NCBI GenBank assembly: GCA_964537875.1
Contig: CAZIDN010000007.1
Coordinates: 29,688-93,687 of the forward strand
DNA: 64,000 nt
DNA from: JAPKZH01 sp964537875
Lineage (GTDB): Bacteria; Acidobacteriota; Aminicenantia; Aminicenantales; UBA4085
Reading direction: 5' to 3'
A model generated the notes under the pieces. The model saw only the letters and a program-made list of their open reading frames with translations, was not told the DNA's origin and searched no databases. Each line of letters opens with the position of its first letter. Within the stretch, counting starts at the first letter, position 1. The position numbers and the translations under genes are program-made. Of the stretch, positions 37,649 through 45,363 are shown one piece after another.

Positions 37649-38908
37649 TTATTTTGCGATAGTGTCTATGATTTCCTGGAGACCGATAAACAAGAAAAAG
37701 CCCAGGATCAAGATAAGAATGAGGTTCGTGATCCATCTGTTTTTGAATTCCCTGCCGACCCAGGCCGGCCTGGTGTTCAGGAGAAGCAAGGTCAGTGCTA
37801 AAAGGGGCATGAAAAAAGCGCCCATCACCGCATAGATAAGCTGGACCTGCTGCACTTTAAACCAGAGAAGATGGATGGGCACAAGGGCGAGGGCCAGCAG
37901 GTAACCCCGATATTCCTTGGTCTTGGTGATATTTTTATCCCGGCTTTCGTCAAGGATGATGCCCCGCCGGAGATGGAGGAAGTCGGCAAACAAGTAAGGA
38001 ACGCTCTGCCAGACTCCGAGAAGACTGGAAAAGACCGCGCCCCAGAATCCCCAGAGAAATATCCATTTCCCGGCCGGTCCCAGGACGCCGGCAAGCTGGT
38101 CGGCCAGGACGAGCGCCACAGTAGCGCCCTGGCCTTCGATCGTCACCCTGGACCCGATGATGACCATGGCGGCGCCAAAAAAAGCAGTCAATCCATAGCC
38201 TATCCCGAGGTCGAGACGGCAGTCCTTGACGCCTTGCCGGCCGGCCCTATTCTTCTCCCGAACCCAATAGCTGTAGGAAAGTAGCGTCACGGTCCCGCCG
38301 ATCCCTCCCAGCACTCCCAGGAGCCAGGCGGTTCCTCCTCTGGGCAGGGCGGGATGGAAAATCGTTTTCCCTATCGCCGCCCAATCAGGCGATATCAAAA
38401 ATACCGTCGATAAAACGGTCACGAACATGATCGCGGTCAGGAACGACATGGCAACCTGGAAGATCCTGAAGCCGCCGATCCAAACCAGCGTCAGTCCGAC
38501 GACCGAATGGACGATCCCCCAAAAAATTTTCGAAGTTTGCGGATCGCCGATAGGAAGCAAGCCCACTCCGGCCACACCGCAGGCATTGATCAGGGCGCCG
38601 CCGACGCAATAAGACCAGAGAACAAAATAAATAAAAAAGATCCATTGAACCCAGCGGCCGAGCCGCAGCACCCAGCCTTCGAGGACCGTCGTCCCGGTAG
38701 CCATCTGCCAGCGGGCGATGCCCTCTGCCAGGACAAACTTGATGAAGGCGCCCCCCAGGGCCGCCCAGACCAAGACGACGCCGATCTGCGACCCGGCCAA
38801 GCTGGCCGTGATTAGATCGCCGGCCCCGACGCCCGTGGCCGCTACGACAAGACCCAGGATGATTTTTGAAAACCAGAAATCGCCTGAACGACTCGGTCTT
38901 TTGGACAT
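37649..38908 (-). CDS. Nramp-related membrane transporter lacking the canonical metal motif
   Basis: The 419-residue product has about 11 hydrophobic segments with the LeuT-type arrangement of Nramp proteins. In TM1 the canonical DPGN is replaced: the segment reads VVAATGVGAGDLITASLAGS. In TM6 the MPH motif is absent (GGIGGTVTLLSYSYW). These positions form the manganese/iron site in classical Nramp, so the substrate is likely different or the site rearranged. Such divergent Nramp-like proteins occur in several environmental phyla. No good SD precedes the ATG at 38908. DUF4342 and VWFA genes lie upstream on the same strand. Confidence 0.8.
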   Translation of the reverse strand: MSKRPSRSGDFWFSKIILGLVVAATGVGAGDLITASLAGSQIGVVLVWAALGGAFIKFVLAEGIARWQMATGTTVLEGWVLRLGRWVQWIFFIYFVLWSYCVGGALINACGVAGVGLLPIGDPQTSKIFWGIVHSVVGLTLVWIGGFRIFQVAMSFLTAIMFVTVLSTVFLISPDWAAIGKTIFHPALPRGGTAWLLGVLGGIGGTVTLLSYSYWVREKNRAGRQGVKDCRLDLGIGYGLTAFFGAAMVIIGSRVTIEGQGATVALVLADQLAGVLGPAGKWIFLWGFWGAVFSSLLGVWQSVPYLFADFLHLRRGIILDESRDKNITKTKEYRGYLLALALVPIHLLWFKVQQVQLIYAVMGAFFMPLLALTLLLLNTRPAWVGREFKNRWITNLILILILGFFLFIGLQEIIDTIAK

Positions 38909-38981
38909 TAATACTTGTTATTAAGGGCGTGATTTTCCGACGGTTCCTATGATCACAGCCGAGGCGAATTTCAAGCCGGTC

Positions 38982-39248
38982 TCAATCCTCGACTTTTTCG
39001 ACGATGATCGTCAATTTGGAAACAAGGGCGGCGATGGCCCCGACGGCGGCCACGACCGGCGCCAAAGCGGCTCCGACGATGCCTACCGTGAGCGGGATCT
39101 CCAGGAACGTCTTTCCTTCCTCATTCTTGAGGATGATCCGGCGGATATTCCCCTGGTGGATAAGCTCCTTGAACTTGTTGAGGATCTCGCCGCCGGCGAG
39201 CTTGAACTCTTCGGTCCTTGTCTTTCCCGTCTTTTTTTCTTCGACCAT
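38982..39248 (-). CDS. DUF4342 small protein
   Basis: The 88-residue product has an acidic/Lys-rich helical first half (EEFKLAGGEILNKFKELIHQ), then GNIRRIILKNEEGKTFLEIP, a Gly/Ala-rich hydrophobic stretch that probably crosses or touches the membrane (GIVGAALAPVVAAVGAIAAL), and a basic/acidic tail. This arrangement is the DUF4342 family, often found with UBA-like segments; function unknown. GAGGAG precedes the ATG. The VWFA gene ends 51 bp upstream, so the two could share a transcript. Confidence 0.8.
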   Translation of the reverse strand: MVEEKKTGKTRTEEFKLAGGEILNKFKELIHQGNIRRIILKNEEGKTFLEIPLTVGIVGAALAPVVAAVGAIAALVSKLTIIVEKVED

Positions 39249-39299
39249 GATTTTCTCCTCTATTTCAAGATACGTATTTTGCCGCCGCTTTGTTCAAAT

Positions 39300-40544
39300 T
39301 CAGCGGGCAAAATAGCCCAGACGATGGCTGACGGAATTGTCTTTGTCCTTGACCCGGACAGAAATCGTTCTGAACGAGCCGTCTTTCTGCGCGTTCGTAG
39401 GGGTATAATAAAGGAGATAGTATTTTCCCGCATTATCCGCTGCCTTTTTAAAGCCGGCGCCCGGGTTCTGAGAGCTATCCATCATGCCGCCCGTGACGCG
39501 GATGATCTGGTTGAAGATCCGGAAGACGTCTTCGGACTGTTCCCGCATCGTCACGCCGTACTGGTATTTGGCTGTGTTATCGATGAAGATGAAGTTGAAA
39601 TTGGCGCCGCAGTCGGCAAAGGGCCGGCTGATCTTGTTCAAGTCGAAACTGATGTCCCGGTTATAGAACTGGAAAAGCTCGGCCAAGCTGGCCCGGATGT
39701 CCTCCCGGTCCTGGTTGGCCATCATCAGCTGGTTCAAGATATTGCCGTTGATTTCCGGCCGGAATTCCCTTTGGTAGAAGAAAAAGACGAATTTCTGACC
39801 GCCGCCCGCTCTCAGGAGGTCGGCGAAGCTCACGAATTTTTTGGGTTCGACGAGACGCAGGGCCTCGAGCTTCTGAACGGCTTCCTTATAGTGTGTCAGC
39901 ATGAACTCGAGCGAGGACGTTCCTTCGGCGGAGAGAGCATCGACATCCCCCGCCGCGGGATCTTGATCGCGGCTCGCACCGGGGCCCGCGATCGTCCTGA
40001 CAAGCCTTTTCAATTCATTGAGGAGAGATCTGTATTCACCGGCCCCCTTTTGGATATCCTTTCTCAAAAGGCTGTTCATTTCCTTGGCTAGGCTTTCGCG
40101 GGTCTTCGTTTTCAAGGCCTGCGGCGAGAGGGAGTACGGCTTCAGCGGCGTGATGAGAGTGACGCTGTCTCCGGGCTGGAGCACGTCCTTGAATAGATAA
40201 TCGATCGCTTCTTCGATTTTGGCGAAGTACTCCGTCATCTGGAAAAACAGATAAAAAACCCTCGCCGTCTGCGGACGGAAGTTCGTCTCCGGCAACGCCT
40301 CCTCTCGGACGACTTGTCCTTTCTCGATCAGATACAGCGCTTCGACCTTTTCTGGACGGCCGTCTTCCAAAAGCTCGAAGTCCTCCGGACGCAGGGTCTC
40401 GACAAATTGGTTTCCGCCGTAGACCCGCACAGGAACCTCAATGAGCACACTCTTGGCGGGCGGCGTTTGGGTCTGAGATGCGAACCCTAAAGACCACAGC
40501 AAAATAAGAAGGACGAACCATCGCGCGATAACTCCACTTTTCAT
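39300..40544 (-). CDS. VWFA-related Acidobacterial-domain protein, secreted
   Basis: The 414-residue product has a signal peptide (WFVLLILLWSLGFASQTQTP). An N-terminal region follows (VLIEVPVRVYGGNQFVETLRPEDFELLEDGRPEKVEALY) that is the hallmark of the VWFA-related family common in Acidobacteriota. The von Willebrand A-like fold continues through VFYLFFQMTEYFAKIEEAI and KFVFFFYQREF. The MIDAS metal motif DxSxS is not preserved: the usual DxSGSM position reads FFQMTEY, so adhesion by metal coordination is doubtful. A late YYLLYYTPTNAQKDGSFRTI segment closes the domain. Function is unknown; a periplasmic or surface protein-interaction role is likely. GGAGG precedes the ATG. Confidence 0.82.
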   Translation of the reverse strand: MKSGVIARWFVLLILLWSLGFASQTQTPPAKSVLIEVPVRVYGGNQFVETLRPEDFELLEDGRPEKVEALYLIEKGQVVREEALPETNFRPQTARVFYLFFQMTEYFAKIEEAIDYLFKDVLQPGDSVTLITPLKPYSLSPQALKTKTRESLAKEMNSLLRKDIQKGAGEYRSLLNELKRLVRTIAGPGASRDQDPAAGDVDALSAEGTSSLEFMLTHYKEAVQKLEALRLVEPKKFVSFADLLRAGGGQKFVFFFYQREFRPEINGNILNQLMMANQDREDIRASLAELFQFYNRDISFDLNKISRPFADCGANFNFIFIDNTAKYQYGVTMREQSEDVFRIFNQIIRVTGGMMDSSQNPGAGFKKAADNAGKYYLLYYTPTNAQKDGSFRTISVRVKDKDNSVSHRLGYFAR

Positions 40545-40583
40545 TTTTTTGCCTCCTTGTTATTGAAACACATAAAAAAACAT

Positions 40584-42701
40584 CTACTTGCACTTCTCGA
40601 TGAGAGCCTGGATAGCGGTCCTCTCTTCTTGAGTCAGTTTGTCTTTTTTAAGCTCAAGGTATTTCTGGAAACACTGAAGGGCCCTGGCCTTATTTCCTTT
40701 TTCCAGATAGGCCTGTCCCAAATTCAAGGTCGAAAAGTCATCGGCCGGGCTGGTTTCAATCGCTTTCTCCCAGGCGGCGATGGCCTCATCGCGATTGCCG
40801 GCCGTCTGGAATGCATAACCCAAACCCCTGAAGGCCAGGTTCATGGTGGGGTCAAGGGCGACGGCTCGGCGAAAATTTTCTACGGCGGCCGTGAGATTCT
40901 CCGGCTTCTGATTCTTGAAATACAAAGACAGGGACACCGCACCGATATTCGAATAAGCCAGGGCAAAGGTCTTATCGAGAGCGATCGCCTTGCCGAAATA
41001 CTCCAAGGCTTTCTCGAATTCCCCCCTTCTCATAGAAACGATCCCCAGGTTATCCCAGACCTGGGGGTCGAAATCCAGGATGGAAAGAGCCCTCTGGAGA
41101 ACCTCAACGGCCTGGTCGTACAGTCCAACCTTGACGAGGAGCATGGCGTAGCTCGAAATGAGCGTATAGTCCTTCGGATTGTCGCGAACTCCCTCCTCTA
41201 AGACCTTGAGCGCGGCGGGCATCTGGCCCTGGGACAAGTAGGTTTGGGAAAGGTATGTATAGGCCGGGCCGAAATCCTTCTTGTCGCGGATGAGCCCGGT
41301 CATCAACTCGATGCTTTCCTTTGACTTGCCCTGGTCTCCAAGGAGGATCGCTCGTTCGAGCTTTTGCTGGAAGGGAAGAAAGCTTTTCAGGTCGTCTTCC
41401 GGGCCGTATTTTTCTTTAAGCTGAGCGACAGGCGAGGACACGTATCCCAGGCTGCGGAGTTTGTCCAGCGTCCGGCGGTCCACGGCCTGAGCTCCCTCTT
41501 TCTTCATCGGCGAGGACAGGCTCGATTCCATCTCCTGCAGCTTTTCCTTGAACGGAGATAAATCCAAGCCGGCGGCAAGATTGGACGACTCATCGAAATC
41601 CTTGGCCAGGTTGTACACTTCTGGAATCGGAGAATCGATGTATTTCCTCTGGCCCTCCATGAATCCCCGAAGCGGAGCACAGCCCTTGTTCAAGTAAGAA
41701 TCCAGGGACTCGAAGTAAATGGCTCTGGCCATTCCCTTTTTGCCGTTTATCCGGGGTACCAGGGATTCTCCCTGAAGAAAGGACGGCGCCTTGATATCCA
41801 GCAATTCGCACACCGTCGGAAAGATGTCGATATGGCTCACAGGCTCGGTCACCCGTGCGGGCCGGATCCCCGGCCCGGCCATGATCAGAGGCACATGAAG
41901 CGTGCTGTTGTAAGCGAAATAGCTGTGCGTCAATTCGCCGTGCTCGCCCAGGGACTCGCCGTGGTCCGCCGTCAAGACCACCACCGTCCTGTCCAGCCAT
42001 CCTTTCTTCTCCAGATCGGCCAGCAATTTGCCGATCTGCGAATCGACATAGGCGACTTCTCCCGAATATGGATCGTTGTTATACCGGCCCAAGAACGGAT
42101 CGGGAGCTCGATAGGGCGCGTGAGGATCCCAGAGATGGACCCAGCAGAACCACTTGCCTTTCTGCTGGGCAAGCCAGGCCAGGGCCGGGGCGATGACTTC
42201 CTCCGCGTTCCGCTCCGCAAAGAAAAATCCATACTCCGATTTCGCCGGGAAGGAATCGTTATAGACATCGAATCCCTGGTCCAGCCCGAAGCGGGTATCT
42301 AAGGGAAAAGCGCCGACAAACGCTCCGGTGGAATAGCCGTAGCCCTTGAGATGCTCCGCCAGCGTTAAAAAAGCGTTGGCGACCCGGGTCTTGGAATTTT
42401 CGCTCACGCCGTGGTAAAGCGGCGTCGTTCCCAAAAGGATGCTGGTATGGGAAGGAAGCGTGGTCGGGGTATGGGCGAAGGCTTTTTCAAAAAGGACCCC
42501 TCTGGACGCCTGGGCGTCGATCGCCGGGGTCCGCAGGTATTTCGGGCTGTAGCAGCTCAACCGGTCGGGGCGCAGCGTATCGATCGTCACCAGAAGCAGG
42601 TTGAGATCCTTAGGCCCCGCGGCTATGCCTCCCAACAAAGAGGCGACTCCCATAGCGGCAAGCACAAGCGCGGATACGATCTTCAACCTGGGAAAGGCCA
42701 C
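40584..42701 (-). CDS. Sulfatase-like hydrolase fused to TPR repeats (paralogue 1)
   Basis: The 705-residue product has a signal peptide, a sulfatase/alkaline-phosphatase-superfamily domain (~35-430: LLVTIDTLRPDRLSCYSPKY, GYSTGAFVGAFPLDTRFGLD, VVLTADHGESLGEHGE) and about seven TPR units (~450-700). At the nucleophile position the sequence is HTPTTLPSHTSILLG: the Cys or Ser of the C/S-x-P-x-R motif needed for formylglycine is absent, and a Thr aligns there, as in phosphodiesterases of the superfamily. The substrate may therefore not be a sulfate ester. The start is GTG at 42701, six bases after a TATAAT box, so the mRNA is predicted to be leaderless. It is 46-50 percent alike by eye to the next gene. 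Confidence 0.85.
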   Translation of the reverse strand: MAFPRLKIVSALVLAAMGVASLLGGIAAGPKDLNLLLVTIDTLRPDRLSCYSPKYLRTPAIDAQASRGVLFEKAFAHTPTTLPSHTSILLGTTPLYHGVSENSKTRVANAFLTLAEHLKGYGYSTGAFVGAFPLDTRFGLDQGFDVYNDSFPAKSEYGFFFAERNAEEVIAPALAWLAQQKGKWFCWVHLWDPHAPYRAPDPFLGRYNNDPYSGEVAYVDSQIGKLLADLEKKGWLDRTVVVLTADHGESLGEHGELTHSYFAYNSTLHVPLIMAGPGIRPARVTEPVSHIDIFPTVCELLDIKAPSFLQGESLVPRINGKKGMARAIYFESLDSYLNKGCAPLRGFMEGQRKYIDSPIPEVYNLAKDFDESSNLAAGLDLSPFKEKLQEMESSLSSPMKKEGAQAVDRRTLDKLRSLGYVSSPVAQLKEKYGPEDDLKSFLPFQQKLERAILLGDQGKSKESIELMTGLIRDKKDFGPAYTYLSQTYLSQGQMPAALKVLEEGVRDNPKDYTLISSYAMLLVKVGLYDQAVEVLQRALSILDFDPQVWDNLGIVSMRRGEFEKALEYFGKAIALDKTFALAYSNIGAVSLSLYFKNQKPENLTAAVENFRRAVALDPTMNLAFRGLGYAFQTAGNRDEAIAAWEKAIETSPADDFSTLNLGQAYLEKGNKARALQCFQKYLELKKDKLTQEERTAIQALIEKCK

Positions 42702-42707
42702 ATTCAG

Positions 42708-42736
42708 ATTATAGGAGCCGAGGGCGAAATATGCAA
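42708..42736 (-). promoter_or_regulatory. Promoter of sulfatase-TPR gene 1, predicting a leaderless mRNA
   Basis: On the minus strand TTGCAT (42731-42736) and TATAAT (42708-42713) are 17 bp apart. Only six bases separate the -10 box from the GTG start at 42701, so transcription would begin at or next to the start codon. No ribosome site is present. Confidence 0.65.
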
Positions 42737-42782
42737 ATTGTGTGGCTCGTCAAAGCGTCTCCATTCTTAAATATATTTTGAT

Positions 42783-42944
42783 GGCTGGCACGGCATGCTC
42801 CCCGCCCGCCCGCAGCTTATGACTGGTGGCTGAGAGGGATAGGTTGAAAAAAGACTTACGCTAAAGCATATTAAACCCCCTACCCCCTTGACCAGTCAAG
42901 GGAGATTTAAAAGGTTGACGGACGGGGAGGTGCCGTGACAGGCC
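42783..42944. repeat. Long inverted repeat upstream of sulfatase-TPR gene 1
   Basis: Imperfect 28-nt arms (42783-42810 and 42917-42944), sharing CACGGCA, CTCCCCG and related blocks, enclose ~106 bp. Inside is a perfect 8-bp hairpin CCCTTGAC/GTCAAGGG (42885-42902). The layout resembles R1 and R2, although the core is different. No protein is encoded. Confidence 0.6.
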
Positions 42945-42964
42945 CCATCATTCCCATTCATCTT

Positions 42965-45082
42965 TTATTTCTTACATCTTTGAATGAGGGATTCGATCTC
43001 CTGACGCTCCTGGGCGGACATGTTATTTCCTTTGATGGCGATATAACGCCGGCAATATTCCAGCGCCCGCGCTTTGTCCCCTTTGTCTAGATACGCCAAG
43101 GCCAGGTTAAAAGCGGGATAATCGAACTTCGGGTCGAGTCCCAAGGCCTTTTCCCAGTTCGATATGGCCTCAGCCATTTTGCCCATGAGGCTGTAGGCGC
43201 CGGCCAAGCCGTTATAAGCGGAGGCCAGAGAAGGATCGCGGGCGATGGACGTCTGGAAATATCCCAGGGCCTTCTGGAGTTCGTCCTGATTTTTCGACTT
43301 CAGGGACATGACGACATACAGGGAGCCGATGTTGTCGTTGTAAATCGCATCGTTCGGATCCAGGCTCAGGGCTTGTTTGAGGTGTTTCAGGGCCCGCTCG
43401 AAGTCCCCCAGTTTCCAACAGGCCACGCCAAGGGAATTCCAAACCTCGGCTTCCTGATCGAAAAGACCGAGAGCCCGCTCGAGAGCTTCCGCCCCCTGTT
43501 TGAACCTCCCCTCTTTGACGAGAGCGATTCCATACCCCGAAACGAACCCGTACTTGCCGGGATTCGCGTCGGCCCCTCTCTCGAGAACCCGGAGCGCCTT
43601 CTCCGTTTGGCCTTGAGAGCGGTAGACTCGGAAGAGATGGTCATAGGCCGTTGCGAAATCTTTTCGAGCTTGAATAACGTCTTCCAGGAGTTGAGCGGAT
43701 TCCGCCGGCTTTCCTTGTTGTTCCAATTGTGCGGCCTTCTCCAGCTTGTGCATGAGGGGAAGCAATCTCTTCAGGTCGTCCTCGGGACCGTAAGACTTTT
43801 GGCTCTGGACGAAGGGCGCGACGACATAGCCCAGCGTCCGGAGCTTGTCCCGCGTTTCCCGGTCGATCTTCCGGACGCCTTGGCTTCCCGGCTTCGAAGT
43901 CGCGGCCTTCATGACCTCCGCCAGCCGTTTCTGGTAGCGCGCCAGGTCGGCCTTTTCGGCGAGATTCGTCCGCTCCTCGAAGTCTTTCTCCAGGTCATAA
44001 AGCTCGGGAATCGGCGAATCGATATATTTTTTCCCCCCTTCGATGATTCCGCGAAGGGGAGCCCAGCCGCTGCTGAGGTTCGCTTCCAAAGCCTCGAAGT
44101 AGATCGTCGCCGCCTTCCTCGCCTTTCCATTCAGAAACGGCTCCAGCGAATTCCCCTGCAAAGCCGCGGGCTTTTCGATGCCGAGGACATCGCAGACCGT
44201 CGGAAAGATGTCGACGTGACTGACGTCCGCTCTCACCCGAGACGCTTTCTGCCCGGGCCCGGAAATGATGAGGGGCACCCAGATCGTCGAGTTGTAGGCG
44301 AAATAGCTGTGCGTCTGCTCGCCGTGCTCGCCCAGGGATTCGCCGTGATCGCCCGTCAGGATGATCAGCGTTTTTCCCCGCCACCCTTTCTTGTCTACGG
44401 TATCCAGCAGTTTTCCCAGTTCCGCGTCGACATAGGCCACTTCGCCTGAATAAGGATCCCGCGAAAACTGGCCGGCATAGGGTTCGGGCGGCGAATAGGG
44501 AGCGTGAGGATCCCAGAGATGGACCCAGCAAAACCACTTTCCTTTCTGGAGAGAAAGCCAGGCCAGCGCCGCCGCGATGGTCTTTTCGGCTTTGCGCTCC
44601 GCGTAGTCCAGCCCCGGCCCAAGCCGGCTCGGATAGTGATCGTCGTAAATATCGAACCCCCGATTCAGGCCGAACCGGGAGTCCAGGGGAAACGCCGAAA
44701 CAAACGCCCCCGTGGCATACCCTTTTTTCTTGAGCGCTTCGGCCAAGGTCACGAATTCCTTGGAGACGACGGATTTGACATTCTCGTTAACGCCGTGTGC
44801 GAGAGAGGTCAGGCCTAAGAGGATATTTGTGTGAGACGGAAGCGTGATCGGGTCATGGGCAAAAGCCCGCTCGAAGAGCACCCCCCGCGCGGCCAGGGCA
44901 TCCATTCGCGGCGTCTGCACATATTTTGAGCTGTAGCAGCTCAGCCGGTCCGGGCGAAGAGTGTCGATCGTGATCAAAAGCAGGTTGGTGTCTGCCGTCG
45001 CCCCATTTACGACGACCGGAAATAACCCTATAGCCACGAGGAGAATTAAAGCACTGATAGATTTTAAGCGTTTATATGGCAT
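42965..45082 (-). CDS. Sulfatase-like hydrolase fused to TPR repeats (paralogue 2)
   Basis: From the ATG at 45082 the product has 705 residues: signal peptide (ALILLVAIGLFPVVVNGATA), sulfatase-superfamily domain (LLITIDTLRPDRLSCYSSKY, LIILTGDHGESLGEHGEQTH) and about seven TPRs. As in its neighbour, the nucleophile region reads HDPITLPSHTNILLG, with no Cys/Ser-x-P-x-R motif, so formylglycine chemistry is unlikely. The two genes clearly arose by tandem duplication. The ATG is preferred over a TTG at 45088 because the TTG directly abuts the -10 box. The spacing from TATAAT to ATG (6 nt) equals that of paralogue 1. The TonB receptor gene lies upstream and is separated by a terminator. Confidence 0.86.
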   Translation of the reverse strand: MPYKRLKSISALILLVAIGLFPVVVNGATADTNLLLITIDTLRPDRLSCYSSKYVQTPRMDALAARGVLFERAFAHDPITLPSHTNILLGLTSLAHGVNENVKSVVSKEFVTLAEALKKKGYATGAFVSAFPLDSRFGLNRGFDIYDDHYPSRLGPGLDYAERKAEKTIAAALAWLSLQKGKWFCWVHLWDPHAPYSPPEPYAGQFSRDPYSGEVAYVDAELGKLLDTVDKKGWRGKTLIILTGDHGESLGEHGEQTHSYFAYNSTIWVPLIISGPGQKASRVRADVSHVDIFPTVCDVLGIEKPAALQGNSLEPFLNGKARKAATIYFEALEANLSSGWAPLRGIIEGGKKYIDSPIPELYDLEKDFEERTNLAEKADLARYQKRLAEVMKAATSKPGSQGVRKIDRETRDKLRTLGYVVAPFVQSQKSYGPEDDLKRLLPLMHKLEKAAQLEQQGKPAESAQLLEDVIQARKDFATAYDHLFRVYRSQGQTEKALRVLERGADANPGKYGFVSGYGIALVKEGRFKQGAEALERALGLFDQEAEVWNSLGVACWKLGDFERALKHLKQALSLDPNDAIYNDNIGSLYVVMSLKSKNQDELQKALGYFQTSIARDPSLASAYNGLAGAYSLMGKMAEAISNWEKALGLDPKFDYPAFNLALAYLDKGDKARALEYCRRYIAIKGNNMSAQERQEIESLIQRCKK

Positions 45083-45088
45083 AAACAA

Positions 45089-45117
45089 ATTATAAGAAGA
45101 GAGCCGAGAATTTGCAA
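45089..45117 (-). promoter_or_regulatory. Promoter of sulfatase-TPR gene 2, predicting a leaderless mRNA
   Basis: On the minus strand TTGCAA (45112-45117) and TATAAT (45089-45094) are 17 bp apart, with six bases to the ATG at 45082. The arrangement and the CTCGGCTC stretch in the spacer repeat those of the promoter at 42708-42736. Confidence 0.65.
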
Positions 45118-45147
45118 ACCTCTCAAGATACTCGATCTAATAATAAA

Positions 45148-45296
45148 TGCGGCGCGGGTGACGTCGGCTGGGGCGCCCCACCACCCGCAACTGACGAAAA
45201 TTTGGGGAAATATGCGGAATTCATAATTCAAGTGGAAGTCCCCCAAATTTTTCAGTGAGGATGGTGGGGCTGGCCGGCGGCAGGTCCCGCGCCGCA
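45148..45296. repeat. Long inverted repeat upstream of sulfatase-TPR gene 2
   Basis: Imperfect arms of ~57 nt face each other: TGCGGCGCGGG/CCCGCGCCGCA at the ends, then GCCCCACCA/TGGTGGGGC, then AAAATTTGGGG/CCCCAAATTTT around a ~33-base loop. It lies between the TonB terminator and the sulfatase promoter and contains no gene. Confidence 0.65.
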
Positions 45297-45331
45297 AAAA
45301 AAAGCCCCTCCCGCCCGGAGGCGGGAGGGGC
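45296..45331 (-). terminator. Rho-independent terminator of the TonB-dependent receptor gene
   Basis: GCCCCTCCCGCC and GGCGGGAGGGGC (45304-45331) form a perfect 12-bp stem with a CGGA loop, followed on the minus strand by eight U residues (45296-45303). It starts 32 bp after the receptor stop. Confidence 0.9.
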
Positions 45332-45363
45332 TTTGTGCGTCTGCGTTTAGGCCTGCGTCTGCG

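Noticed and set aside
45083..45088. TTG start for sulfatase-TPR gene 2
   Set aside because: It directly abuts the -10 box and would precede the transcription start; ATG 45082 fits better.
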